Positions 42,744 to 51,675 of a stretch of 64,000 bases of DNA are shown here, piece after piece. The stretch comes from Actinosynnema sp042752395 (GTDB taxonomy: Bacteria > Actinomycetota > Actinomycetes > Mycobacteriales > Pseudonocardiaceae). The stretch covers positions 62,001 through 126,000 of the forward strand of contig NZ_JBHYXZ010000003.1 in assembly GCF_042752395.1 (NCBI RefSeq), read 5' to 3'. The notes below the pieces were generated by a model that had not been told where the DNA came from, made no database searches, and worked only from the letters and a program-made list of their open reading frames with translations. Position 1 is the stretch's first letter; every line of letters begins with the position of its first letter. Both the position numbers and the translations under genes were made by a program.

Positions 42744-42752
42744 GCTGCCGCC

Positions 42753-43577
42753 GTGCTGACCGTCTCCACGATCAACGTCAACGGGCTGCGCGCCGCGGCG
42801 AAGAAGGGCTACCTCGAGTGGCTGGCCGCGACGTCGGCGGACGTCGTGTGCCTCCAGGAGGTGCGCGCCGAGCCGGGGCAGCTGCCGGACGAGGTGCGGT
42901 CGCCGGAGGGCTGGCACGTGGCGCACGCGTACTCGGAGGTCAAGGGCCGCAACGGGGTCGCGGTGCTGACCCGGGAACAGCCGGAGGCCGTGCGGATCGG
43001 GTTCGGGGTGGCCGAGTTCGAGCACTCGGGGCGGTACGTCGAGGTCGAGCTGGCCGACGTGGTCGTGGCGTCGCTGTACCTGCCCAGCGGCGACGTCGGC
43101 ACGCCGAGGCAGGACGAGAAGGACCGCTTCATGGCGGGGTTCCTGCCGTACCTGGTGGAACTGCGCGACAAGGCCGCCGCCGACGGGCGCGAGGTGCTGG
43201 TGTGCGGCGACTGGAACATCGCGCACCGGGCCGAGGACCTGAAGGCGTGGAAGGCGAACCTGAAGTCGTCCGGGTTCCTGCCCGAGGAGCGGGCGTGGAT
43301 GGACCGGGTGTTCGGGGAGGCGCGGTACGTCGACGTGGTGCGTTCCCTGCACCCCGACGTGGCCGGCCCGTACAGCTGGTGGTCCTACCGCGGCAAGGCG
43401 TTCGACAACGACTCCGGCTGGCGGATCGACTACCAGGTCGCGACGCGGGGCTTGGCGGCCTCGGCCACGTCGGCGGTGGTCGAGCGGGCCGCCACGTACG
43501 CCGAACGGTGGTCCGACCACGCGCCCGTCACCGTGACCTTCGACTGGCCGAGGGACGCCGATCAGGCACAATCGTGA
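42753..43577 (+). CDS. xth: Exodeoxyribonuclease III
   Basis: AP endonuclease and 3' exonuclease of base-excision repair. 274 aa EEP-fold: STINVNGLRAAAKKGYLEWL, VVCLQEVRAE (catalytic Glu), LVCGDWNIAHRAEDLKAWKAN (Asp and Asn), SWWSYRGKAFDNDSGWRIDYQ (Asp) and RWSDHAPVTV (catalytic Asp-His) are intact. The GTG start at 42753 begins directly at the first strand, and the stop is 16 bases before the nucleotidyltransferase gene. Confidence 0.96.
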   Translation: MLTVSTINVNGLRAAAKKGYLEWLAATSADVVCLQEVRAEPGQLPDEVRSPEGWHVAHAYSEVKGRNGVAVLTREQPEAVRIGFGVAEFEHSGRYVEVELADVVVASLYLPSGDVGTPRQDEKDRFMAGFLPYLVELRDKAAADGREVLVCGDWNIAHRAEDLKAWKANLKSSGFLPEERAWMDRVFGEARYVDVVRSLHPDVAGPYSWWSYRGKAFDNDSGWRIDYQVATRGLAASATSAVVERAATYAERWSDHAPVTVTFDWPRDADQAQS

Positions 43578-43593
43578 TCGGGAGGTGACGTCC

Positions 43594-43902
43594 GTGCACG
43601 AGGTCATCGAGGCCAGGCGGCCCGAGGTCGAACAGCTGTGCCGCGTGCTGGGCGTGCGCCGCCTCGACGTCTTCGGGTCCGCCGTCGGCGACTCGTTCGA
43701 CCTGGCGACCAGCGACGTGGACGTCCTTGTGGAGTTCGACGCCGGTCCGGGTTTTGACTACTTCAACCACTACTTCGCGTTGAAGGAAGGGCTGGAGCGG
43801 ATCTTCGGCCGACCGGTCGACCTCGTGAGCGTCGCCGGCATCCGCAACCCGTACTTCCGGCAGCAGGTGATGGAGACCAGGGAACAGCTGTATGCCGCCT
43901 GA
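43594..43902 (+). CDS. Orphan MNT-type nucleotidyltransferase
   Basis: 102 aa. VRRLDVFGSAVGDSFDLATSDVDVLVEF is the G-S-x(n)-D-x-D core of minimal nucleotidyltransferases, followed by LKEGLERIFGRPVDLVSV with the third Asp. MNT proteins usually pair with a HEPN toxin in the same operon and modify it. No HEPN gene follows; the downstream bases are a repeat element. Start GTG 43594 has GGGAGG eight bases upstream; GTG 43585 has no spacing. Confidence 0.9.
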   Translation: MHEVIEARRPEVEQLCRVLGVRRLDVFGSAVGDSFDLATSDVDVLVEFDAGPGFDYFNHYFALKEGLERIFGRPVDLVSVAGIRNPYFRQQVMETREQLYAA

Positions 43903-43914
43903 CCCCCGCGCCCG

Positions 43915-43972
43915 CGCGTGTCCTACGTTCGGAACGCGCGTGTCCTGCGGTCAGGTGCACCGAGTTGAACGC
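43915..43972 (+). repeat. Half copy of the palindromic intergenic repeat
   Basis: CGCGTGTCCTACGTTC (43915-43930), then CGCGTGTCCTGCGGTC (43937-43952), then CCGAGTTGAACGC (43960-43972). The same three modules, in the same order and nearly the same spacing, form the left half of the repeat at 52973-53114. No right half is present. The remaining bases up to the next gene at 44122 hold nothing recognised. Confidence 0.87.
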
Positions 43973-44121
43973 CCCGGGGCCGGCCGGAGTCCTTGCCCGC
44001 CAACGGGAACGATCAACCCGACGATCGACTTCGCTCGTTCGGCCGCACTTCACGTCGAGTTCGTGACCCCATCCCCGGTTCGTGAGAACTTTTCACCAAC
44101 CGAGGACACGGGGAGCGGTCG

Positions 44122-45807
44122 ATGGGGATCAGCCGGCGGCGGTTCTTGCAGGCGACGGGTGCGGCGGGCGGGGTGTTGCTGTGGGGTGGGCCCGCCTGGG
44201 CCGCCACCACCGGCACGACCCTCGACTCCGCCGCCGCGGCGGTCGGCGGCACGGGGTACCGCCGGCTCCAGGCGGGCCCGGGGTGGCCGCTCGTGGTGCG
44301 CCCCGACCTCGCCGCACCCGACCCGGGACGGGCGGACCGGCGCACGCCGCTCGCCTGCTTCGTCCAGTTCACCGACATGCACGTGCTCGACGCGCAGAGC
44401 CCCGCCCGTTTCGAGTACACCCACCCGCTGCTCGGCTCCGGCGCGTTCCGCCCGCACGAGACGTTGGCGCAGCACACCTCCACCGCCCTGGTGAACCGGG
44501 TCAACGCCCTCCGCGCCGGCCCGTTCACCGGCCGCCCGATCGACTTCACCATGACCACGGGCGACAACACCGACAACCACGAGCTGGTCGAGCTGGACTG
44601 GTTCCTCACCGTCCTCAACGGCGGCCGGATCACCGCCAACACCGGCGACCCCGCCCGCTACGAGGGCGTCCAGGACTCCGGCGCGAAGTCCTACTGGAAC
44701 CCGCACTCCGCCCTGCGGGACGACTACAAGGCCAAGGGCTTCCCGCAGGTCCCCGGTTTGCTCGACGCCGCGATCCGCCCGTTCGACAGCCCCGGCCTGC
44801 GCGTCCCCTGGTACTGCACGTTCGGCAACCACGACGACAGCGTGGTCGGCTCCCTGCCCGACGGCCTCCCGCCGGTCGACGGCCTCTACACCGGCAGCCG
44901 CAAGGTCGTCGGCTTCTCCGACGCGCAGGTGCGGCGGCTCGCCGCGGCCATGACCGACCCCACCCGCGTGCTCGACGCGGCGGCCGTGCTGGCCGAGGGC
45001 GGCCTGGTGCGCACGGTCACCCCGGACGACCGCCGCCGCCCCTTCACCACCGCCGAGTTCGTCCAGGCGCACCTCGACCCGCGCCACACCGGCCCCGGCC
45101 CGCACGGGCACGGCTTCACCCCGGACAACGCCGACGGCGTGGACGTCTTCTACACGTTCCGGATCGCGCCCGGCGTCACGGGCGTCAGCCTCGACACCAC
45201 GACCACCGCGGGCTTCGCGGACGGCTCGATCGGCCTGCACCAGTACCTCTGGCTGGAGCGGACGCTCAAGCGCAACAGCTCCCGCTACTACGACGCGTTC
45301 GGCTTCGCGCACCGGCAGGACGTCACCGACGAGCTGTTCATCCTCTTCAGCCACCACACGAGCTGGACGATGGGCAACGTCCTGCCGGACCGCCGCCGCC
45401 CGCTGGACCCCCGGCTGGACGGCGACGCGCTCGTCGCGCTGCTCGGCCGGTTCCCGAACGTGGTGGCCTGGGTCAACGGCCACACCCACGAGAACCGGAT
45501 CGTCCCGCACGGCACGGGCGAGCGCGCGTTCTGGGAGATCAACACCGCCGCCCACGTCGACCACCCGCAGCACGCCCGGATCATCGAACTCGCGGACAAC
45601 GGCGACGGCACGTTGTCGCTGTTCACGACCTTGGTCGAGGCCGACGCGCCCTACCAGGCCGACTACGACGACTTCTCGCCGCGCGGCCTCGCGTCGCTGG
45701 CCCGAGAACTCGCGTTCAACGACCCGCACGCCAACGCGGCCGCCGCCGGCGCGGTGACGGACCGCAACACCGAACTGCTCGTGGCGGGGCGGGCGCCGGT
45801 GCGGTGA
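44122..45807 (+). CDS. Tat-exported metallophosphoesterase (TIGR03767-like)
   Basis: 561 aa. A twin-arginine signal (SRRRFLQATGAAGGVLLWGG, cut near AWA-AT) sends it out folded. Metal-binding motifs FTDMHVLD, TTGDNTDN, TFGNHDDS, FSHHTSWTMGN and NGHTHENR are complete. The pattern and length fit the actinobacterial TIGR03767 phosphoesterases. Substrate unknown. GAGCGGTCG precedes ATG 44122. Confidence 0.92.
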   Translation: MGISRRRFLQATGAAGGVLLWGGPAWAATTGTTLDSAAAAVGGTGYRRLQAGPGWPLVVRPDLAAPDPGRADRRTPLACFVQFTDMHVLDAQSPARFEYTHPLLGSGAFRPHETLAQHTSTALVNRVNALRAGPFTGRPIDFTMTTGDNTDNHELVELDWFLTVLNGGRITANTGDPARYEGVQDSGAKSYWNPHSALRDDYKAKGFPQVPGLLDAAIRPFDSPGLRVPWYCTFGNHDDSVVGSLPDGLPPVDGLYTGSRKVVGFSDAQVRRLAAAMTDPTRVLDAAAVLAEGGLVRTVTPDDRRRPFTTAEFVQAHLDPRHTGPGPHGHGFTPDNADGVDVFYTFRIAPGVTGVSLDTTTTAGFADGSIGLHQYLWLERTLKRNSSRYYDAFGFAHRQDVTDELFILFSHHTSWTMGNVLPDRRRPLDPRLDGDALVALLGRFPNVVAWVNGHTHENRIVPHGTGERAFWEINTAAHVDHPQHARIIELADNGDGTLSLFTTLVEADAPYQADYDDFSPRGLASLARELAFNDPHANAAAAGAVTDRNTELLVAGRAPVR

Positions 45808-45856
45808 CGCGACGCGGACCACCCGGTGGCGGTCCGTGTCGGACATCACACTGGGC

Positions 45857-48412
45857 ATGATCAGGACTTTCCCCAGACCTAATGTCGTTGACGTGGCCGT
45901 GGACATCTCGATCACCCCGCCGGAGCCCCAGCCGAACGCCTCGGCGATGCGACGCGCGTTGCGCCGTGCCGCCGACGGCGCGCCGCTGGACGTCACGGAG
46001 GCGGCCGTGCTGCTGCACGCCCGCGGTGACGACCTGGAGGCGCTGCTCGACGCCGCCGGCCGGGTTCGGGACGCCCACCTGCTGGCCGAGGGCCGGCCGG
46101 GGGTCGTCACCTACAGCCGCAACGCGTTCATCCCGCTGACCCGGCTGTGCCGCGACCGCTGCCACTACTGCACGTTCGCGACCGTCCCGCACAAGCTGCC
46201 CGCCGCGTTCCTGGAGCGCGACGAGGTGCTGGAGATCGCCCGCCGGGCCGCCGCCCAGGGCTGCAAGGAAGCGCTCTTCACGCTGGGCGACCGGCCCGAG
46301 GAGCGGTGGCCGCAGGCCCGCGAGTGGCTGGAGGCGCGCGGCTACTCGTCCACGCTCGACTACGTGCGGGCCAGCGCGATCGCGGTGCTGGAGGAGACCG
46401 GCCTGCTGCCGCACCTCAACCCCGGCGTGCTGAGCTGGGAGGAGTTGCAGCGGCTGCGGCCGGTCGCGGCCAGCATGGGGATGATGCTGGAGACCACGGC
46501 CGAGCGGCTGTGGTCGCAGAAGGGCGGCCCGCACTACGGCAGCCCGGACAAGGAGCCCGCGGTCCGGCTGCGGGTGCTCACCGACGCGGGCCGGGTCAAC
46601 GTCCCCTTCACCACCGGCATCCTCATCGGCATCGGCGAGACCGTCACCGAGCGCGCCGAGTCGCTGCTGGCCATGCGCGGCATCGCCCGGCAGTACGGGC
46701 ACGTCCAGGAAGTGATCATCCAGAACTTCCGGGCCAAGCCGGACACCGCGATGCGCGGCATGCCCGACGCCGACCTGCGCGAGCTGGCCGCCACGATCGC
46801 GGTCGCGCGGCTGGTCATGCCCTCGTCCACGAGCGTGCAGGCCCCGCCGAACCTGGTCGGCGGCGAGTTCGGCCTGATGCTGCGCGCGGGCATCGACGAC
46901 TGGGGCGGCGTGTCGCCGGTCACGCCCGACCACGTCAACCCGGAACGGCCGTGGCCGCAGGTCGACGCGCTCGCCGAGCACACCCGCGCCGCCGGGTTCG
47001 AGCTGCGGGAACGCCTCGCCGTCTACCCGCGGTACGTGACCGCGCCCGCCGGGCAGTGGATCGACACCCGGCTCACCGCCCACGTGTCCGCGTTGGCGCG
47101 GGAGGACGGGCTGGCCGAGCCGGACGCGCCCGTCGTCGGCCGCGAGTGGCAGGAGCCGGACGGCGGCCTCGACACCTACGGGCGGGCCGACCTCAACACC
47201 GCCATCGACACCGAGGGCCGCACCGACGACCGCCGGGGCGACTTCGACAGCGTCTACGGCGACTGGGCCTCGCTGAGCGTCCCCAAGGCCGTCGAGCGGC
47301 TGCCGGAGGACACCGCGCGCGCCCTGCGCCTGGCCGCCGACGACCCCGCCCGGCTGCTGGACGACACGGACGCGGCCATGGCGCTGCTCACCGCGGACGG
47401 CACGGCCCTGGAGACCATGACCAGGCTGGCCGACGAGCTGCGCGCCGAGGTGGTCGGCGACGACGTCACCTACGTGGTCAACCGCAACATCAACTTCTCG
47501 AACGTCTGCTACGTCGGCTGCCGCTTCTGCGCGTTCGCCCAGCGGGAGCGGGACGCGGACGCGTTCCGGCTCTCCGTGGCCGAGGTCGCCGACCGCGCCC
47601 AGGAGGCGTGGGACGCGGGCGCGACCGAGGTGTGCATGCAGGGCGGCATCGACCCGAAGCTGCCGGTCACGTACTACGCCGACGTCGTGCGCGCGATCAA
47701 GGCCCGGGTGCCGGGCATGCACGTGCACGCGTTCAGCCCGATGGAGGTCGTCGCGGCGGCGGCCAAGGCGGGCGTGAGCGTGCGCGAGTGGCTGACCGAG
47801 CTGCGCGACGCGGGCCTGGACACCATCCCCGGCACCGCCGCCGAGATCCTGGACGACGACGTGCGCTGGGTGCTGACCAAGGGCAAGCTGCCCGCCGCGA
47901 CCTGGCTCGACGTCGTCGCGACCGCGCACGAGCTGGGCATCCGCTCGTCGTCCACGATGATGTACGGCCACGTCGACCACCCGGGCCACTGGCTGGGCCA
48001 CTTCCGGACCCTGGCGGCCCTGCAGGACCGCACGGGCGGGCTCACCGAGTTCGTCGGCCTGCCGTTCGTGCACCGCAACGCGCCGATCTACCTGGCGGGC
48101 GTGGCCCGGCCCGGCCCGACCCGGCGCGACAACCGGGCCGTGCACGCCTTCGCCCGGCTCGCCCTGCACGGCCGCGTCGACAACGTCCAGTGCTCGTGGG
48201 TCAAGCTCGGCGACGAGGGCACCGCCGAGGTGCTCCGCGGCGGCGCGAACGACCTGGGCGGGACCCTCATGGAGGAGACCATCAGCCGCATGGCGGGCTC
48301 CGAGCACGGCTCCGCCCGCACGGTCGAGCAGCTGCACGCCACGGCGGCGTTGGCGGGCCGCCCGGCCCGGCAGCGCACTACGACATATGGCCGAGTGGAC
48401 GTGGTCGGGTAG
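45857..48412 (+). CDS. fbiC: FbiC, FO synthase (two radical-SAM modules)
   Basis: Makes the deazaflavin FO, precursor of coenzyme F420, from tyrosine and a flavin-pathway pyrimidine. About 850 aa, fused as usual in actinobacteria. The N-terminal CofG half has CRDRCHYCTF and the C-terminal CofH half CYVGCRFCAF, both CxxxCxxC iron-sulfur sites. QNFRAKPDTAMRG, NLVGGEFGLMLRAGIDDWGGVSPVTPDHVNPERPWP and MQGGIDPKLPVTYYADVV are conserved segments. The start is uncertain: ATG 45857, GTG 45836 or GTG 45893 are all in frame without a good ribosome site, and leaderless initiation is possible. Confidence 0.96.
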   Translation: MIRTFPRPNVVDVAVDISITPPEPQPNASAMRRALRRAADGAPLDVTEAAVLLHARGDDLEALLDAAGRVRDAHLLAEGRPGVVTYSRNAFIPLTRLCRDRCHYCTFATVPHKLPAAFLERDEVLEIARRAAAQGCKEALFTLGDRPEERWPQAREWLEARGYSSTLDYVRASAIAVLEETGLLPHLNPGVLSWEELQRLRPVAASMGMMLETTAERLWSQKGGPHYGSPDKEPAVRLRVLTDAGRVNVPFTTGILIGIGETVTERAESLLAMRGIARQYGHVQEVIIQNFRAKPDTAMRGMPDADLRELAATIAVARLVMPSSTSVQAPPNLVGGEFGLMLRAGIDDWGGVSPVTPDHVNPERPWPQVDALAEHTRAAGFELRERLAVYPRYVTAPAGQWIDTRLTAHVSALAREDGLAEPDAPVVGREWQEPDGGLDTYGRADLNTAIDTEGRTDDRRGDFDSVYGDWASLSVPKAVERLPEDTARALRLAADDPARLLDDTDAAMALLTADGTALETMTRLADELRAEVVGDDVTYVVNRNINFSNVCYVGCRFCAFAQRERDADAFRLSVAEVADRAQEAWDAGATEVCMQGGIDPKLPVTYYADVVRAIKARVPGMHVHAFSPMEVVAAAAKAGVSVREWLTELRDAGLDTIPGTAAEILDDDVRWVLTKGKLPAATWLDVVATAHELGIRSSSTMMYGHVDHPGHWLGHFRTLAALQDRTGGLTEFVGLPFVHRNAPIYLAGVARPGPTRRDNRAVHAFARLALHGRVDNVQCSWVKLGDEGTAEVLRGGANDLGGTLMEETISRMAGSEHGSARTVEQLHATAALAGRPARQRTTTYGRVDVVG

Positions 48413-48574
48413 ACCCCTGCGGGCGACAGCGCGACCGGCTGTGGTTAGTCTGCCGCCGGTCGTGTTTACCCGAAGCGGGCATGCCGGTCCCACAGCTTGG
48501 GTAGGTTCGCGACCGGCCGTCAACAAGGTTCACTCCCCCGTGGAGTGGCGCGGTGTTGGTGAGGAGGCTGGGCA

Positions 48575-48862
48575 GTGCGCGGTCGCGGTGCGGTGCTGGG
48601 TCTGGTCCTGGGCGCGGCGTCATCCCTGCTCGTCCCGGGTGTCGCGGTGGCGGCCGACGGCGCGGTGGTCGCCCCGGTCTCCCTCGAGGCGCCGGTCGGC
48701 ATCGCCGCGGTGGCGTTCGGCGTGATCGGCCTGGTCGCCGGTCTGGTCCGCCGCCGCCGGTCGGCCGTGGCGCCCACGGCGGCCAACGAGCGCATCACCC
48801 CGCAGGTGGCTGCGGGCGGCGACGGCACGGCCGAGGTGCGGCCCGCCACCACCGGGGCCTGA
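48575..48862 (+). CDS. Small secreted or membrane protein
   Basis: 95 aa. A signal-like segment (GAVLGLVLGAASSLLVPGVAVA) and a second helix (VGIAAVAFGVIGLVAGLVRRRR) frame a short outer loop of about 20 residues; the cytoplasmic tail is polar. Unknown family. It lies 21 bases before trpS. GTG 48575 starts the signal segment. Confidence 0.65.
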   Translation: MRGRGAVLGLVLGAASSLLVPGVAVAADGAVVAPVSLEAPVGIAAVAFGVIGLVAGLVRRRRSAVAPTAANERITPQVAAGGDGTAEVRPATTGA

Positions 48863-48883
48863 CCGGCCTGGGAGAATCCTCCC

Positions 48884-49954
48884 GTGGTCGTCGACAACTC
48901 CGCTGAGAACGCCGCCGGCGAGGCCGCGGGCCTCCCCGCCGAGAACCCGGCTCCGGTGAGCCGCCCCCGCGTGCTGTCCGGCATCCAGCCGACCGCGGGC
49001 TCCTTCCACCTCGGCAACTACCTGGGCGCGCTCCGCCAGTGGGTGGCGCTCCAGGAGACCCACGACGCGTTCTACTGCGTCGTGGACCTGCACGCGATCA
49101 CCGTCGAGCAGGACCCCAAGGTGCTGCGGCACAACACGCGGGTGTCGGCCGCGCAGCTCCTCGCGCTGGGCATCGACCCCGACCGCGCCGCGCTGTTCGT
49201 GCAGTCGCACGTGCCCGAGCACGCCCAGCTCGCCTGGGTGATGCAGTGCCTGACCGGGTTCGGCGAGGCCAGCCGGATGACCCAGTTCAAGGACAAGTCC
49301 GCGCGGCAGGAGGCGGGCGTCGGCGTCGGCCTGTTCACCTACCCGATCCTGCAGGCCGCGGACATCCTGCTGTACCAGGCGCACTACGTGCCGGTCGGCG
49401 AGGACCAGCGCCAGCACCTGGAGCTGACCCGCGACCTCGCGCAGCGGTTCAACACCCGCTACGGCAAGACGTTCCGGCTGCCCGAGCCGTACATCGTCAA
49501 GGACACCGCCAAGATCTACGACCTCCAGGACCCGACGTCGAAGATGTCGAAGTCCGTGCCCGCGGGCGTGGTGGAGCTGCTGGAGGACCCGAAGCGGTCG
49601 GCCAAGAAGATCCGCTCGGCGGTCACGGACACGGGCCGGGAGATCGCCTACGACCCGGAGCACAAGGCCGGCGTGAGCAACCTGCTGGTGATCTACTCCG
49701 CGTTGACCGGGCGGTCGGTCGAGTCGCTGGTCGCGGACTACGAGGGCAAGGGCTACGGCGACCTGAAGAAGGACCTCGGCGAGGTGTTCACCGAGTTCGT
49801 CACGCCCGTGCGGGCGCGGGTCGCGGAGTACCTCGACGACACCGCCGAGCTGGACAAGGTGCTGGCGCGCGGCGCCGAGCGGGCGCGATCGGTCGCGGCG
49901 AAGACGCTGGCCAGGGCCTACGACCGGATCGGGTTCCTGCCGAGTGGCGGGTGA
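48884..49954 (+). CDS. trpS: Tryptophanyl-tRNA synthetase
   Basis: 356 aa class I synthetase. SGIQPTAGSFHLGNYLGAL carries the HIGH-type HLGN, DLHAITVEQDP and EDQRQHLELTRDLAQRFN bind Trp and ATP, and SKMSKSVP is the KMSKS loop. The first 27 residues are a variable, Ala-rich extension. GTG 48884 is the only sensible start. A T-box or other leader is not evident in the 21 bases before it. Confidence 0.97.
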   Translation: MVVDNSAENAAGEAAGLPAENPAPVSRPRVLSGIQPTAGSFHLGNYLGALRQWVALQETHDAFYCVVDLHAITVEQDPKVLRHNTRVSAAQLLALGIDPDRAALFVQSHVPEHAQLAWVMQCLTGFGEASRMTQFKDKSARQEAGVGVGLFTYPILQAADILLYQAHYVPVGEDQRQHLELTRDLAQRFNTRYGKTFRLPEPYIVKDTAKIYDLQDPTSKMSKSVPAGVVELLEDPKRSAKKIRSAVTDTGREIAYDPEHKAGVSNLLVIYSALTGRSVESLVADYEGKGYGDLKKDLGEVFTEFVTPVRARVAEYLDDTAELDKVLARGAERARSVAAKTLARAYDRIGFLPSGG

Positions 49955-49979
49955 TCACCGCACCCGCTAGCTTTTCCGC

Positions 49980-50990
49980 GTGGCGGACAACGCTGGCACG
50001 GGGTCGAAGCTCGACCGGATGCGCCGGGAACGGCCGTGGCTCGACCACCTGTTCCGCGCCGCCGCGCGCTACACGGAGAGCTACGGGGCGCACTACGCGG
50101 CGGCGGTGACGTACTTCAGCGTGCTGTCGCTCGTGCCGATGCTCATGATCGGGTTCGCGGTGGCCGGCTTCGTGCTGGCCTCGGAACCCGCCCTGATCGA
50201 GGAGCTGAAGGCGAGCATCGCCGAGGCCGTGCCGGGCTCGCTCGGCGACACGATCAACAACGTCGTGGAGCAGGCCATCGACTCCAAGGGCACGGTCGGC
50301 GTGCTCGGCCTGCTCACTGCGGCCTACTCCGGGCTCGGCTGGATGAGCAACCTGCGCGACGCGCTGACCGCGCAGTGGGGCCACCCGAAGCAGGACCTGC
50401 CGTTCCTCAAGACGGCGCTGAAGGACCTGCTCGCGCTCGTCACGCTCGGCGCGGCGCTGGTGGTGTCGTTCGGGCTGACGGCGGCGGGCAGCGGGCTCGC
50501 CGAGCTGGTGCTGCGGTGGGTCGGCCTGGACGGCGTCGGGTGGGCCGAGGCGATGCTGAAGGTCGGCACGATCGTGCTCGGCCTGGTGGCGAACTGGCTG
50601 GTGTTCCTGTGGGTGCTGGCCAAGCTGCCGCGCAAGCCGTTCAGCCTGCGCAGCGCGGCCAAGGGCGCGGCCGCCGCGGCGATCGTGTTCGAGGTGCTCA
50701 AGCAGGGCGGGACGCTCTACCTGAGCACCGTCACGTCGTCGCCCGCGGGCGCGGCGTTCGGGCCGATCATCGGCGTGCTGTTCTTCGCGAACCTGGTGGC
50801 GCAGTCGCTGCTGTTCATCACCGCGTGGACGGCCACGGCGCGGGAGAACCTGCTGCGCGACCCGCCCGCCCCGCCGCCGCCCGCCGTGATCCGGCCCGTG
50901 GTCGAGGTCCGCTCGGGCCCCAGCCCCCGCGCCGCCATCGGTCTGGTCGGCGCGGGGCTGCTGCTGGGGACGCTGTTCCGGCGGCGGTGA
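49980..50990 (+). CDS. YihY/BrkB-family inner membrane protein
   Basis: 336 aa with six helices. AHYAAAVTYFSVLSLVPMLMIGFAVAGFVL, WGHPKQDLPFLKTALKDLLALV, LFITAWTATARENL are the usual YihY segments. The family was once mis-named RNase BN; its real role is unknown. Its place just after trpS is conserved in actinobacteria. GTG 49980 lies 25 bases after trpS. Confidence 0.9.
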   Translation: MADNAGTGSKLDRMRRERPWLDHLFRAAARYTESYGAHYAAAVTYFSVLSLVPMLMIGFAVAGFVLASEPALIEELKASIAEAVPGSLGDTINNVVEQAIDSKGTVGVLGLLTAAYSGLGWMSNLRDALTAQWGHPKQDLPFLKTALKDLLALVTLGAALVVSFGLTAAGSGLAELVLRWVGLDGVGWAEAMLKVGTIVLGLVANWLVFLWVLAKLPRKPFSLRSAAKGAAAAAIVFEVLKQGGTLYLSTVTSSPAGAAFGPIIGVLFFANLVAQSLLFITAWTATARENLLRDPPAPPPPAVIRPVVEVRSGPSPRAAIGLVGAGLLLGTLFRRR

Positions 50991-50994
50991 GCCG

Positions 50995-51339
50995 CTACGT
51001 CCAGAAGACGGCGATGCCGACGTTCACCACGACCAGGGCCGCCAGGGTGGGCGTGAGCCAGGCCGCGGGCTTCTTCTTGAGGTTGACCGCCACCAGCGCC
51101 GCGATGACGACCAGCACCAGCAGCTTCACGCCGATCTTGATGTCGTTGTAGTCCTGGTCGGTGAGCGGGGCCAGGCCCATCAGCGCCACGCCGGTGAGCA
51201 GCTGCAACGCGCTGCCGTGCAGCCAGCCCTTGTTCAGCGGGGCGTCGGCCCCGGCCCGGCGCTGGACGAAGAACATCGCGATCAGCATGCCCATGCCGAG
51301 CAGGTGCAGGAACACCAGCAGTAGGCGCACGAACTCCAC
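50995..51339 (-). CDS. Four-helix membrane protein, unknown
   Basis: 114 aa: LLLVFLHLLGMGMLIAMFFV, LQLLTGVALMGLAP, GVKLLVLVVIAALVAVNL, AALVVVNVGIAVFW. A His in the first helix and the short charged loops recall small haem or transport proteins, but no family is certain. It converges on the YihY gene with four bases between the stops. Confidence 0.75.
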   Translation of the reverse strand: MEFVRLLLVFLHLLGMGMLIAMFFVQRRAGADAPLNKGWLHGSALQLLTGVALMGLAPLTDQDYNDIKIGVKLLVLVVIAALVAVNLKKKPAAWLTPTLAALVVVNVGIAVFWT

Positions 51340-51363
51340 GGCGGAGCCTCCAGGTGTGGTGGG

Positions 51364-51615
51364 TTATTCCTTCTTGGTGCGACCGCCGCCGGCGCGACCG
51401 GCGGCGCGCAGGCCGCGCACGCCCAACACGCCGATGACCGTGCCGAATGTGAGGGACGCGACGACGAGCAGCAAGTGGACGGTGAAGAACGCGGTCGGGC
51501 CGGCGTCCCACGAGCGGGGGTCCTTCCAGATGTTGCGCAGGAAGGTCGGCCAGATGATCCAGGACCACACCCCGAAGGCAAGCAGGAAGACGGACGTGCC
51601 GCGGGAGAGCTTCAC
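51364..51615 (-). CDS. SCO4848-family membrane protein
   Basis: 83 aa, two helices. LSRGTSVFLLAFGVWSWIIWPTFLRNIWKDPRSWD then TAFFTVHLLLVVASLTFGTVIG is the highly conserved signature of this actinobacteria-only family. Function unknown. Divergent from the carboxypeptidase, as in Streptomyces. Confidence 0.92.
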   Translation of the reverse strand: MKLSRGTSVFLLAFGVWSWIIWPTFLRNIWKDPRSWDAGPTAFFTVHLLLVVASLTFGTVIGVLGVRGLRAAGRAGGGRTKKE

Positions 51616-51675
51616 CGGAGCAGTATCGGACGTGGCGGGTGCAGGTCACTCATCCGGGGTGGTTAGCCTGGGCAG

